Shown here: piece after piece, positions 46,862 through 57,438 of the stretch
Numbering within the stretch: position 1 is the stretch's first letter
Layout: the number at the start of each line of letters is the position of its first letter
Source: an uncultured Bradyrhizobium sp.
Lineage (GTDB): Bacteria; Pseudomonadota; Alphaproteobacteria; Rhizobiales; Xanthobacteraceae
DNA: 64,000 bases
Assembly (NCBI RefSeq): GCF_947648125.1
Contig: NZ_CANSMR010000004.1
Span: 310,001-374,000, forward strand
Direction of reading: 5' to 3'
The notes under the pieces: model-generated
What the model was told of the DNA's origin: nothing
Database searches by the model: none
What the model saw: the letters and a program-made list of their open reading frames with translations, nothing else
Program-made: the position numbers and the translations under genes

Positions 46862-47040
46862 GGATGACGCGCGGTTTTCGCCGACAAAAATAAAAAAGCA
46901 GGCTTCCGGCAGCGGGCACGCCTATGCCGTTCCGGACCTCGCAATTTCTCCTTCGACCGGAATCGAACCCGGCTCTGACCGAACTCCCGGAGGGATCAAT
47001 TGCGAGGTTAGTCTCAGCTGTTCGAGCGGAATGATCAAAA

Positions 47041-47071
47041 ATCGTGGGTTTGACTCCCACTCTCTCCGTCA
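47041..47071 (+). pseudogene. tRNA-Ser-like 3' end
   Basis: GTGGG-TTTGACT-CCCAC is a perfect 5-bp T-arm with a 7-base loop, followed by TCTCTCCG and TCA, matching the 3' end of tRNA-Ser. The body of the tRNA upstream is unrecognisable. Probable attachment-site remnant. Confidence 0.45.
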
Positions 47072-47256
47072 CGCTACGCTACGGCTCTCCACAGTGTCCG
47101 ATCCTTCGAATCCACCGCAGATTCGGCGAAAATCTCCGCGATGTTGCGCAGTTATTCGCGCCAAGCCGTGGTTTTTCGACGTGGGTTCGGAGGATGGTTC
47201 TTCCGCCTCTACACTTTTCTCCTCTGCTTCGCATTGTTCGAAGCGATAGCAAAACA

Positions 47257-47424
47257 ATGACTAGCGTGATGCGGCCAGTTGGCTACATTCAAGGGCTGCT
47301 TGACGGCATTGAGTTCAAGCAGACCGCCTATGCACTGGATCGCGATTCGCGAAAAGCTGCTCTCGCCCGCTTCCTGAAGAAGGCTTCAGGCGGTGAGCCG
47401 GGAGGAAGGCGAAGAGGAGCATAG
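47257..47424 (+). CDS. Possible 55-aa small protein
   Basis: ATG 47257 opens a 55-residue frame (begins MTSVMRPVGYIQGLLDGIEF) with a charged Lys/Arg-rich C-terminus. No strong ribosome site. It sits at the edge of the stress island and is followed by an inverted repeat. No family recognised. Confidence 0.35.
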   Translation: MTSVMRPVGYIQGLLDGIEFKQTAYALDRDSRKAALARFLKKASGGEPGGRRRGA

Positions 47425-47444
47425 GGTGGCTGCTTAAAGCCCGC

Positions 47445-47481
47445 CCTCCGCTAAGCGTCAGCGACGCGCAAAAAGCGGAGG
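47445..47481. terminator. Inverted repeat between convergent small genes
   Basis: CCTCCGCT (47445-47452) pairs with AGCGGAGG (47474-47481); the 21-base loop can fold again through GCGTCAGCGACGC. It lies between the plus-strand small frame and the minus-strand gene at 47505, a place for a bidirectional terminator. Confidence 0.4.
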
Positions 47482-47504
47482 ACTGAAGAAGGGTATCGCA
47501 ATCC

Positions 47505-47732
47505 TCAGTCGCGTCGAGTCTTAGCTCGATCAGTCGCGGCGCGAGCCGCCGCCAGGGCCATCCAGTCCCGCAGCAGTCCTCTGTCCTCCTTTGAAAACGA
47601 CGCCCGGCGCTTGAGATCCTCCAGTGTCTCACCGGGATGGCATCGCTCGTAGTCCTCCCGGATCAAGGACTCCAGGTAACTCCGCTCTTCTTCGCTCGCT
47701 ATGTCCAGGTGGTGACGATAGTCGGTTGGCAT
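47505..47732 (-). CDS. Hypothetical 75-aa charged helical protein
   Basis: 75 residues from ATG 47732, rich in Glu, Asp and Arg, with helix-like EERSYLESLIREDYERCHPGETLEDLKRRA. No signal or membrane helix. The composition is like the other small stress-island proteins, but no motif is shared. Ribosome site weak. Confidence 0.45.
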   Translation of the reverse strand: MPTDYRHHLDIASEEERSYLESLIREDYERCHPGETLEDLKRRASFSKEDRGLLRDWMALAAARAATDRAKTRRD

Positions 47733-47935
47733 GGTTCACGACTTGACGATGCCCGATGCCCTGCACAACGGCAAAAGCGACTGTTCAGTTCTGCTGTCAA
47801 TTGCAAGCGATCGGGAACGGCACTGCGGATAACACTTTGGCGCTTTCGCTGTAACCCGAGTCAGCCTCCAATAGATCTCGAGCGCACATCAAAATCCAGT
47901 AGAGAGAGCAGGCTCGCACTGCTTGCGCGACGCTG

Positions 47936-48244
47936 TCATAGTGTGTCGCTCATGCATTCGCTCCGCGATAGGCTGCCGCAATTTGGTTTCCTCGACCGCG
48001 AGGAAGGAGCGGCCGTGCGTTGTCTAGCGCGCATTCGACGAGATCGCGAGGATTGCCGTCGGTTCGCCGCCTTAGACGATGACAATCCGTTACTTTGCCT
48101 GGAGGGGCGGGCCACGCCCATCGCATCGCGCGGTTCGGTTTGCAAAGACCGCGAGAGTAAATTGTGCGCGGCAATAAACGGCAAGGTCGCCGCCGCGCCA
48201 AAAACGTTAACGAGAAGCGTTGCCATGACCATTTCCGTAAGCAT
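47936..48244 (-). CDS. Small membrane protein downstream of groEL
   Basis: About 102 aa from ATG 48244, preceded by GAGAGGAATGAGC. An N-terminal membrane helix (MLTEMVMATLLVNVFGAAATLPFI) is followed by a basic, Ser/Arg-rich tail. It lies 60 bases after the groEL stop on the same strand and could be the last gene of the rpoH-groEL unit. Function unknown; the low-complexity tail leaves doubt. Confidence 0.4.
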   Translation of the reverse strand: MLTEMVMATLLVNVFGAAATLPFIAAHNLLSRSLQTEPRDAMGVARPSRQSNGLSSSKAANRRQSSRSRRMRARQRTAAPSSRSRKPNCGSLSRSECMSDTL

Positions 48245-48303
48245 GCTCATTCCTCTCGCGGGCAGATGACGAAATTCCTCGCCAGCGGATGGTCCTCTCA
48301 GGC

Positions 48304-49974
<1,671 letters not shown>

Positions 49975-50015
49975 CTAATCCCCTGCCGTGATAGCGGTCC
50001 GCTGGACGACCTAGG

Positions 50016-50972
50016 TCAATCGGAGAAAGTTTCAAGAGCCCTTTGGCCAGCCAAGCCGGGCTTTGCCTTCTGTTGGTCCCGCTCCCGGGTGGCGTACACC
50101 AACGAATTGTCAACCCTGGCACAGACTGCGGCCTTAAGGCGCTCAAAAGCGCGCTGCTCGATCTGCCGGATTCGCTCGCGTGAAACGCGGTACTCTCTCG
50201 CCAAGTCATCCAGCGTCTTTGGTTCGTCTGTGAGCATCCGCGCTTCCAGAATTGCGCGTTCACGTGCCGACAGCACCTTGAGTGCCTCCGAAAGAGCAGT
50301 CTTTCGTCGTTCGTAGTCATCAGCGTCCGCCAGCAGGGTTTCAGAATCGGGCGAAGGATCGGCCAAACGATCCTGCCATTCCTGGGAAGTGTCTTCGTCG
50401 CTTATCGAGACATTGAGGGAGGCGTCACCACGCAGTCGCCCATTCATCTCGATCACCTCCGACGGACTTACCTTTAGGTGTTCCGAGATGTAACTCACCT
50501 GGTCCGGATGCAGATCGCCATCCTCAAGAGCGGACAACCTGTTCTTGAGCTTTCTGAGATTGAAGAAAAGTTTCTTTTGGGCAGCAGTGGTGCCCAACTT
50601 GACGAGTGACCAGGACCTCAGGATGTATTCCTGGACAGACGCCCTAATCCACCACATCGCATAGGTGGCCAGACGAAAGCCCCTCTCAGGTTCAAAGCGT
50701 TTGACGGCCTGCATCAATCCGAGATTTGCTTCCGAAACGAGATCAGCAATCGGCAGGCCGTAGCGGCGATATTTCATCGCGATCTTTGCCGCCAGCCAGA
50801 GATGACTCGTCACCAGGTGATAAGCGGCCTCGCGATCGCCATGATCTCGCCAGCGCCTGGCGTAGCTGGCCTCCTCGGACGCTTCCAAGAACGGAAATTT
50901 TCGAATCTCCGTCAGGTATCGGGAGAGCCCTCCATCCGAGGAGACCGAGGGAAGTGCTGCCATGCCCACCAT
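50016..50972 (-). CDS. rpoH: RNA polymerase heat-shock sigma factor RpoH
   Basis: 318 aa from ATG 50972 (SD AAAGGAG, 8-base spacing). Region 2: LVSEANLGLMQAVKRFEPERGFRLATYAMWWIRASVQEYILRSW. The RpoH box QKKLFFNLR at residues 132-140 identifies the heat-shock class. Region 4: TLDDLAREYRVSRERIRQIEQRAFERLK. It directs RNA polymerase to heat-shock promoters. Rhizobia have several rpoH genes; this one lies in a unit headed by a ROSE-controlled hsp20, as known for rpoH1 in Bradyrhizobium japonicum. It presumably activates the CTTGAA promoters of the island. Confidence 0.96.
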   Translation of the reverse strand: MVGMAALPSVSSDGGLSRYLTEIRKFPFLEASEEASYARRWRDHGDREAAYHLVTSHLWLAAKIAMKYRRYGLPIADLVSEANLGLMQAVKRFEPERGFRLATYAMWWIRASVQEYILRSWSLVKLGTTAAQKKLFFNLRKLKNRLSALEDGDLHPDQVSYISEHLKVSPSEVIEMNGRLRGDASLNVSISDEDTSQEWQDRLADPSPDSETLLADADDYERRKTALSEALKVLSARERAILEARMLTDEPKTLDDLAREYRVSRERIRQIEQRAFERLKAAVCARVDNSLVYATRERDQQKAKPGLAGQRALETFSD

Positions 50973-51007
50973 GATGTTCGCTCCTTTCTTCCCCATTTGC
51001 ATGCGTA

Positions 51008-51235
51008 TCATCGGGAGGTGGTTGCCGTCGTCTTGGCGGCCACTTTGCTCGCGAGAGAAGACACTCTTCGGTGCAACCGGCGAGCGCGCTTCCTCACATA
51101 AGCTTTGGCGCTATGGCGGCCGGCGATGCCGCGGCGTCCCCTGGAGGAGAGAACAACGGACCGTCGTTCGAGCCATTCCAGGAGACGATCGTAAGTTCGG
51201 GTGATCTCTCGAAACCAAGCGCTAAGGTGCCTCAT
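51008..51235 (-). CDS. Small basic protein under ROSE control
   Basis: 75 aa from ATG 51235. A longer frame to 51406 exists, but the start is fixed by the ROSE element whose final hairpin holds GGAGGA just before 51235. The sequence (MRHLSAWFREITRTYDRLLEWLERR...) begins as an amphipathic helix and becomes strongly Arg/Lys-rich. It may bind nucleic acid or membrane. It sits 35 bases before rpoH and is likely co-expressed with it. No known family. Confidence 0.6.
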   Translation of the reverse strand: MRHLSAWFREITRTYDRLLEWLERRSVVLSSRGRRGIAGRHSAKAYVRKRARRLHRRVSSLASKVAAKTTATTSR

Positions 51236-51320
51236 ATCCAAGTCCTCCGAGAGCAAGTTGCGCTGAGTCCGGCGCTTGACGGAAACGCCGAACTCCGTCC
51301 TGTTTCGCGCCACCGGCGGC
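51236..51320 (-). promoter_or_regulatory. ROSE-type RNA thermometer, copy 1
   Basis: The minus strand reads ACTTGCTCTCGGAGGACTT just before ATG 51235. The ROSE signature is a TTGCT stretch pairing with the GGAGGA ribosome site in a short, bulged hairpin that melts on heating. Upstream GC-rich stems (CGGCGTTTCCGTCAAGCGCCG) complete the element. One base shorter in the terminal hairpin than the copies at 52280 and 60450. Confidence 0.75.
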
Positions 51321-51419
51321 CTGGTCGCTGTCCAGGCGGAAACCAGCCGCTCGAGCTTTTTCGCCCAGCTTTTTTCGACAATGTGACGCGGCAGATTGAG
51401 TTGCATGGCCTCCTCCTAG

Positions 51420-51743
51420 CTAGGCTGCCGCCCGCCGCTCGGTCGAGTGCAGGCGCATAGGCCTCCCGCCTGGCGGATTGCGCGGACCACCGTCAAGGGC
51501 GCACAAGGCCTCGAGAATTTCGTCGACGCGGATGGGCGCCTTAAGGCCCTCCGGCGCGCGAAGGGCGGGAGAGGACGCGATCGCCGAGGCATCGGACGCC
51601 CACGAGGCGAGGATGGCGCGCTTCTCACCGAGGCTTAACGTCGGGTCACCGACCACGTCGCGCGGATGCGCATAGACTTTGCCGGGATGAAGAAACGCTT
51701 CAAATTCGAATACGTTGTCATGACGAGCGGTCGTCGGCCGCAT
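51420..51743 (-). CDS. Small stress-island protein with SWASD module
   Basis: 107 aa from ATG 51743 (SD TTGGAGG). Its core HPxKVYAHPRDVVGDPTLSLGEKRAILASWASD...SPALR...RVDEIL is clearly homologous to the N-terminal half of the protein at 61678. It lies between an hsp20 and rpoH. The module is unknown to me; it is soluble, acidic and helix-rich, with the invariant SWASD and PALR motifs. Probably an accessory of the heat-shock response. Confidence 0.75.
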   Translation of the reverse strand: MRPTTARHDNVFEFEAFLHPGKVYAHPRDVVGDPTLSLGEKRAILASWASDASAIASSPALRAPEGLKAPIRVDEILEALCALDGGPRNPPGGRPMRLHSTERRAAA

Positions 51744-51826
51744 GGTTGCCTCCAATTCCAAAGACGAGTTTGAGGTAGCCGCGCGGTGATCCGCGCGGCT
51801 GGGTTGGCGCCGAGTGGAAAGATCGA

Positions 51827-52279
51827 TCAGGCGGCCTTCGCCTCGATTTGCCTGACATTGCCTGTGCTCACTTCGCCGATCGGGATGCGGCGCGGCTTCA
51901 TCGCTTCCGGAATTTCGCGCAGAAAGTCGATGATAAGCAGGCCGTGCTCGAAGCGAGCACCCCTGACCTCGACATGGTCGGCCAGTGTGAATTGGCGCCG
52001 GAAGGAACGCGCCGAAATGCCGCGATGCAGAAAGGTCTTCTCTTCCTTCTCACCCTTGCGGCCTTCGAGCGTCAGCACATTTTGCTCGACGGTGAGCGCG
52101 ATCTCGTCCTGCGTGAATCCCGCCAGAGCCACCGAAATTCGGAAGCGGTTTTCGTCGAGACGCTCGATGTTGTAGGGGGGATAGCTCTCTTCGGCAGTCC
52201 GCTGGACCTCGTCGAGAACGTCAAAAAGGCGGTCGAAGCCGATGGTCGACCTCCAGAGGGGAGTCCAATCATACCTCAT
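51827..52279 (-). CDS. Small heat-shock protein Hsp20 (class A, ROSE-controlled)
   Basis: 150 aa from ATG 52279. Short N-terminal arm (MRYDWTPLWRSTIGFDRLFDVLDE), alpha-crystallin domain with YPPYNIERLDENRFRISVALAGF and GISARSFRRQFTLADHVEVRGARFEHGLL, and C-terminal RRIPI anchor motif. It is a holdase of the IbpA-like rhizobial class A. The 33 upstream in-frame residues are the translated ROSE element, not protein. A near twin of the Hsp20 at 60565. Confidence 0.95.
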   Translation of the reverse strand: MRYDWTPLWRSTIGFDRLFDVLDEVQRTAEESYPPYNIERLDENRFRISVALAGFTQDEIALTVEQNVLTLEGRKGEKEEKTFLHRGISARSFRRQFTLADHVEVRGARFEHGLLIIDFLREIPEAMKPRRIPIGEVSTGNVRQIEAKAA

Positions 52280-52392
52280 AGCCAAATCCTCCTGAGAGCA
52301 AGTTGGGTACGAGCCGGCACCGGACACCTGCCGGTGCCCGCCTTTCAGTCCGGGGCCCATGTGGCGCCCCGGCCGCATCTCTGCGTACCCAA
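52280..52392 (-). promoter_or_regulatory. ROSE-type RNA thermometer, copy 2
   Basis: The 5' leader of the hsp20 at 51827. Minus-strand ACTTGCTCTCAGGAGGATTTGG precedes the ATG, the ROSE core. Further stems: GGCACCGG/CCGGTGCC and a closing stem GGGTACG (52384-52390 complement) with CGTACCC (52305-52311 complement). This multi-stem layout fits ROSE elements described in Bradyrhizobium. Confidence 0.88.
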
Positions 52393-52393
52393 A

Positions 52394-52438
52394 AGAATCT
52401 TCAAGCTTGGAAAAAGTTCAAGAGGGTGGGGAAAATTT
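52394..52438 (-). promoter_or_regulatory. Promoter of the ROSE-hsp20 unit
   Basis: Minus strand: AAATTT (52433-52438), ten bases later CTTGAA (-35, 52417-52422), 17 bases, then GATTCT (52394-52399) as weak -10. The AAATTT-N10-CTTGAA layout recurs at 55131 and 60399. Confidence 0.5.
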
Positions 52439-52489
52439 TTCTGCTTCCGGCAACGGCGTGGTTAACCCACCGTTGAGTGCCCGCGGTGT

Positions 52490-52517
52490 CTTGACAGTGG
52501 GCTTCCCGCGCCTAATT
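52490..52517 (+). promoter_or_regulatory. Rhizobial promoter for the plus-strand small-gene cluster
   Basis: CTTGAC (52490-52495), 16 bases, CTAATT (52512-52517): close to the rhizobial housekeeping consensus CTTGAC-N17-CTATAT. About 65 bases upstream of the gene at 52582 and back to back with the hsp20 promoter. Confidence 0.55.
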
Positions 52518-52581
52518 TTTTCGGCGCAAGGGGGCTTTTCCTCTTGCACAAGGAAAGCATGACGACCGTCAGGAGACGACG

Positions 52582-52791
52582 ATGATCGAGGAGAATCTTG
52601 CCCGCCTGCGGGCGTACCGCAACAACATTCGCCGCTACGAGCGGTTGCTCGCGACGCAACTCTCGGACCTGGAGCGGGCCTTCATCGTAAAGCGACTGGA
52701 GGAAGAACAGGCCGAAGCCGAAGCTCTCGTCAAAACGACATTTCCCTTCAGTCTGCCGGCGCTTGGGCAACCGGCGGAAGCAGCAGCTTAG
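52582..52791 (+). CDS. Small stress-island protein with YRxLLxTxL module
   Basis: 69 aa; SD AGGAGACG before ATG 52582. The helical core NIRRYERLLATQLSDLERAFIVKRLEEEQAE matches the C-terminal module of 61678 and the protein at 62225, and more distantly 52801. Probably a short helical hairpin. It is divergent from the ROSE-hsp20 unit. Unknown function. Confidence 0.7.
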   Translation: MIEENLARLRAYRNNIRRYERLLATQLSDLERAFIVKRLEEEQAEAEALVKTTFPFSLPALGQPAEAAA

Positions 52792-52800
52792 AGGCGCGTC

Positions 52801-52986
52801 ATGTCTGGACTCGAAGCTTTCATTATCCGGGGACACGAGAAAATCATCGATCACTATCGGCGACTGCGCGATTCCGCTCCTTCCCGCGCCGAGCGCGAAC
52901 GTTTCCAGCGGTGTATGGAGGAAGAAGAGGAAGCTTTGCGGAAGTTTGTCGAAGGGCGATCGCCTCCGCTACGGCGCGCGGCATAG
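52801..52986 (+). CDS. Small helical protein, distant YRxLLxTxL-module relative
   Basis: 61 aa, starting nine bases after the previous stop. HYRRLRDSAPSRAERERFQRCMEEEEEALRKF follows the same pattern as its neighbour (HYRRL, then ER, then a Glu-run), which suggests an old tandem duplication. SD is GAGGCGCGTC. Function unknown. Confidence 0.6.
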   Translation: MSGLEAFIIRGHEKIIDHYRRLRDSAPSRAERERFQRCMEEEEEALRKFVEGRSPPLRRAA

Positions 52987-53032
52987 TCCTCCGCGGTCGC
53001 CACGCTCTTTTCCCAGAGACACGCATACCTTG

Positions 53033-53239
53033 GTGCGTGACTTATGCACGACCACGGCGTTTTTGCAGAGCCAAAGAGATGGATTGGTCTCGCATGAGGA
53101 GCGTGAGGCCTTTGTCTATCTGCGAACATGGATCGACGCCCTGCATTCCATCGACCAGCCGCAGACAGTCGAGATTCCCGTGCCGCGTGTTCGTGAAATG
53201 CCGTCGCACTCGAGCAAGGAAAGGTGGGAGAGGGTTTGA
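53033..53239 (+). CDS. Hypothetical 68-aa protein
   Basis: From GTG 53033, 68 residues (VRDLCTTTAFLQSQRDGLVSHEEREAFVYLRTWIDALHSIDQ...), helical and protein-like. An upstream extension is possible but runs through the previous gene in another frame. Its TGA overlaps the next ATG (TGATG at 53237-53241), a sign of translational coupling. No family recognised. Confidence 0.45.
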   Translation: MRDLCTTTAFLQSQRDGLVSHEEREAFVYLRTWIDALHSIDQPQTVEIPVPRVREMPSHSSKERWERV

Positions 53240-53437
53240 TGATTGACAAAAAGCGCCGCCCCACCTTTGCGGGTGCCGCAGACCTCGTCGCGCACGCTAA
53301 GGTGGCGGCCCGCCATCTTTGAAGACCTGTGCGCAGCTTGCACGAACGGCGACAAGGGTGCGGCACGAGCAGCGCTGCGCCAGGCGATTAGCGAGCTCGA
53401 GGTGGCGCGAGCCATGTTACGGACTGGACTTGAATGA
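53239..53437 (+). CDS. Small protein that may need a +1 frameshift at CTT-TGA
   Basis: ATG 53239 (SD GGGAGAGG) opens 27 codons ending ...VAARHL then TGA at 53320. Directly after, in the +1 frame, EDLCAACTNGDKGAARAALRQAISELEVARAML continues to 53437. The junction is CTT-TGA, the same slippery stop used by prfB (RF2), and a +1 slip would give a 65-aa protein. No clear stimulatory SD lies three bases upstream, which prfB has. Alternatives are a sequencing or real frameshift, or a separate TTG start at 53243. Confidence 0.4.
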
Positions 53438-53477
53438 GGGGGAGCAACATTGTCGGGTATCTCGCGATGAGGTTGTG

Positions 53478-53699
53478 ATGACGACGAAGGTTCATGATGC
53501 GTTGACGGAGGCCCTTGATTGCGTGAAGGCAAGGGGGCTTATCCGCAAGTACAGCCTTGTCTGGAGTGGACGGAGCGAGGTGCCGCACATCACCGTCTGG
53601 AAAGCGACCGATGCTTCAGATGAAGCGCTGCGCCACTCTCTTGCGGAATCTCTTGCCGGCCTCGCAACCGAGTCGCAGGTTACCATTGAAAGAGAGTAG
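53478..53699 (+). CDS. Hypothetical 73-aa protein
   Basis: ATG 53478 with SD GAGG. MTTKVHDALTEALDCVKARGLIRKYSLVWSGRSEVPHITVWKATDAS... has an alpha-beta pattern and looks soluble. It belongs to the plus-strand string of small stress-island genes. No family recognised. Confidence 0.5.
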   Translation: MTTKVHDALTEALDCVKARGLIRKYSLVWSGRSEVPHITVWKATDASDEALRHSLAESLAGLATESQVTIERE

Positions 53700-54075
53700 G
53701 TGGGTTTGGGTGTTACGAATCCCGAGTTCTCCTCGGCTCTTTGCGATGCCGAGTGACCTGCCGCGAGCCCTGCCCGAAGCAGGGATTTCAAACTTGGCCA
53801 ACAGTTCAGGACCTGCGAGTGTCGAGGAGGGCCGCTAATCACACGCTCACCTGTCAACACAACGCAATGAAGCCCGACGAAGCTATTCCGGAAGTTCGGC
53901 CGAGCAGCTGCTCTTGAAGATTGGCCACGCTGCTCTAGATCGCTTACCGCTAAGGACGAATGGCCGCGGATCAGATTCGGGGCGCCGTTTAGACAACTTC
54001 AGCAAGATGGGCTCGTCAGCGGCATGAGGGGCGGGAGATAAGGTCCGACTGCTGCGCTCCCGGCGAGGTGTGACC
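53700..54075. other. Stretch without a firm gene
   Basis: A 30-codon frame from ATG 53746 contains a CCCTGC/GCAGGG hairpin (near 53770) and could be a terminator region. A G-rich stretch near 53960-54060 leads into the next gene. Nothing else is supported. Confidence 0.4.
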
Positions 54076-54291
54076 ATGGCAGTTCGCATAGAGATTGTCA
54101 TTGAATGTGGTCAAGGGAAGGTGCCGCCAAGGGCGTATGTTGGAATGCCTGCCGGCTCTCTTGACCAGGATGGTAGGACGGTGCTCACGACCCGTGAAGC
54201 CTCGTTCGCTGCATTGGAGGCGCAGGTGCGTGAGATAAAGGCGCAATTGGATGCCTGTCTCGCCGAAGCAAAGGCTTGCTTGCCAGCTTGA
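54076..54291 (+). CDS. Hypothetical 71-aa protein
   Basis: ATG 54076 with GAGG eight bases upstream. The start MAVRIEIVIECGQGKVPPRAYVGMPAG suggests a beta-rich head and ALEAQVREIKAQLDACLAEAKACL a coiled-coil tail with two Cys. No family recognised. Confidence 0.5.
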   Translation: MAVRIEIVIECGQGKVPPRAYVGMPAGSLDQDGRTVLTTREASFAALEAQVREIKAQLDACLAEAKACLPA

Positions 54292-54316
54292 GTCGGTGCG
54301 CTAGGAATTCATAAGG

Positions 54317-54526
54317 ATTTCGGAGCGCATTGAGGTTGAGGAAGCGCCCTTCCGCGACCAGCTTCCTTCTCTATCTCTCTACTCCTCATCGAACGACAAG
54401 AAAATCATTCGTTTAGAGATACCCGAGGCGCCGATCTGGCTGAACGAAGTTGTGCCGGATCAGAGTTCATTTCAGGACTTCGCTGACTATCTCTGCCTTT
54501 TTTGCGCAAGGCGAAGCGTAGGCTAG
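54317..54526 (+). CDS. Protein-like frame with no ATG, GTG or TTG start
   Basis: A 69-codon frame bounded upstream by TAG 54302 reads RIEVEEAPFRDQLPSLSL ... KIIRLEIPEAPIWLNEVV, which looks like real protein. No ordinary start codon precedes the protein-like part; AAGGATTTC near 54315 would put a ribosome site on ATT or ATA. Either a rare start codon or a 5'-truncated remnant. Confidence 0.3.
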   Translation: MSERIEVEEAPFRDQLPSLSLYSSSNDKKIIRLEIPEAPIWLNEVVPDQSSFQDFADYLCLFCARRSVG

Positions 54527-54581
54527 CGGGCCTCGCACGTAAGGCCGGTCCGATGCGGATGATCAGTCAACTGAGGTCGCC

Positions 54582-54782
54582 TCACTTCGGCGGCTGGAGT
54601 CCGGGAGACGTGATCCAGCTAGCTACTTCGGCTACCATTTCGTTTTCGCGAGCCTTTCGTAGAAGCTCTGCCTGCTCCGGCCCTGGAGGAAGCTTTTTTG
54701 CTTCGTCTCTAAGGCGTTTGGCTTCGTCGGCGAGCCGTTCTTCGAGGGTAATGGTTTGTCTAAAACGGCGGCGAATCTTCAT
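54582..54782 (-). CDS. Hypothetical 66-aa helical protein
   Basis: ATG 54782 with SD GAGG. Charged helices ITLEERLADEAKRLRDEAKKLPPGPEQAELLRKARENE, a pattern I have seen in many Bradyrhizobium small proteins. Soluble; function unknown. Only minus-strand gene in this part of the island. Confidence 0.55.
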   Translation of the reverse strand: MKIRRRFRQTITLEERLADEAKRLRDEAKKLPPGPEQAELLRKARENEMVAEVASWITSPGLQPPK

Positions 54783-55130
54783 GACACAACCTCGTGCTTA
54801 CGGGTCCTAACCGTAGGGTTCGCACTTTCGGTTTTAGTACGTAGTCACGCGGCGATCTGTTTCCAAGTTACCAGGCACCAAACTCGATCACCACCAACGA
54901 CGCGTACGTCTTGATGCCGGCCAAGTCTCGTCGCATGCAGCGGCAATGCGCGATGCGCTGCCAGCAACAGCACCCCCGGGGCTAGCATGATGCGGGACCA
55001 TGCGGACAGCAGAGATAGCCCCGCACCGGTTCGGACCGTCAACCAAACCAATCTTATGCAGTGTTTTCGTGCATCGCCTGGGTCGCCGCTGCAAGCCGCA
55101 CGTTGACAGTCGCTTAGTGGGAGCGCCAAA

Positions 55131-55175
55131 AAATTTCGTCGTTCCCCTTGAATCGGATTTTTTCTGCCCCTAGGT
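55131..55175 (+). promoter_or_regulatory. Heat-shock-type promoter of groESL
   Basis: AAATTT (55131-55136), ten bases, CTTGAA (-35, 55147-55152), 17 bases, CTAGGT (-10, 55170-55175); the CCCCTA overlapping the -10 also fits RpoH promoters (CTTGAA ... CCCCAT). No CIRCE inverted repeat is seen, so control by HrcA is unlikely. 54783-55130 holds no gene. Confidence 0.65.
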
Positions 55176-55244
55176 GGTTTTTCCGCCGGGGGCTGGTTAC
55201 CGGCTCCGGTTAAATGACTCGCTAGACTGTTAAGGAGGATGTGC

Positions 55245-55559
55245 ATGCATTTCCGTCCGTTGCACGACCGTGTGCTCGTGCGCCGCATTGATGCCGAGGA
55301 GAAGACCGCCGGGGGCATCATCATTCCCGACACCGCAAAGGAGAAGCCGCAGGAAGGCGAGATCATCGCTGCTGGTCCCGGCGCGCGGAATGAGCAGGGC
55401 CAATTGGTACCGCTCGACGTGAAAACGGGAGACCGCGTCTTGTTCGGCAAATGGTCGGGGACCGAGGTGAAGATCGATGGCCAGGATCTCCTGATCATGA
55501 AGGAGAGCGATCTCCTGGGTATCGTCGAGCATAGCGGCAAGTTGAAGAAAGCGGCCTGA
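55245..55559 (+). CDS. groES: GroES co-chaperonin
   Basis: 104 aa from ATG 55245 (SD AAGGAGG; an ATG at 55239 lies inside it). Complete fold: [36 protein letters not shown] (mobile loop included) and [29 protein letters not shown]. It caps GroEL. It leads the groES-groEL operon and must also serve the lone GroEL at 48304. Confidence 0.97.
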   Translation: MHFRPLHDRVLVRRIDAEEKTAGGIIIPDTAKEKPQEGEIIAAGPGARNEQGQLVPLDVKTGDRVLFGKWSGTEVKIDGQDLLIMKESDLLGIVEHSGKLKKAA

Positions 55560-55585
55560 CGCCGCTGAAAAACTGACAGTCATAA

Positions 55586-57229
<1,644 letters not shown>

Positions 57230-57237
57230 CAAGATTT

Positions 57238-57265
57238 GCGCCCGGCTGGCCGAACGGCCGGGCGC
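57238..57265 (+). terminator. GC-rich hairpin after groEL
   Basis: GCGCCCGGC (57238-57246) pairs with GCCGGGCGC (57257-57265); a T-poor but pyrimidine-rich TCGCTTCATCTCT follows. A likely terminator or processing stem for groESL. Confidence 0.6.
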
Positions 57266-57320
57266 TCGCTTCATCTCTAAGCAAGGAGATCATTAACACA
57301 AAGAGAAATGGGGATCCAAA

Positions 57321-57437
57321 ATGAGCACCCGGATCGAAGCTCTGTTGCGAAAGAGTGAGGCTGCCTCGAATTGGCTCATGCTGGCCTCAAGCTTTGCAAC
57401 CATCGCATGGGTAAGTTTTCGAACGATAGGAGGATGA
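57321..57437 (+). CDS. 38-aa peptide upstream of an exported protein
   Basis: ATG 57321 (GGGGA nine bases before) opens 38 codons: a charged head (STRIEALLRKSEAAS) and one hydrophobic helix (NWLMLASSFATIAWVSF). Its last codons contain the AGGAGG of the next gene, whose ATG is one base after its TGA. A leader peptide or small membrane protein; coupling is likely. Confidence 0.45.
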   Translation: MSTRIEALLRKSEAASNWLMLASSFATIAWVSFRTIGG

Positions 57438-57438
57438 G

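Noticed and set aside
46788-47072. Protein-coding gene over the tRNA-like region
   Set aside because: The apparent N-terminus (TERVGVKPTIFDHS) is the translation of a tRNA-Ser 3' end, a familiar false call.
55081-55244. CIRCE element in front of groESL
   Set aside because: No TTAGCACTC-N9-GAGTGCTAA-like inverted repeat is present; the CTTGAA promoter explains heat control better.
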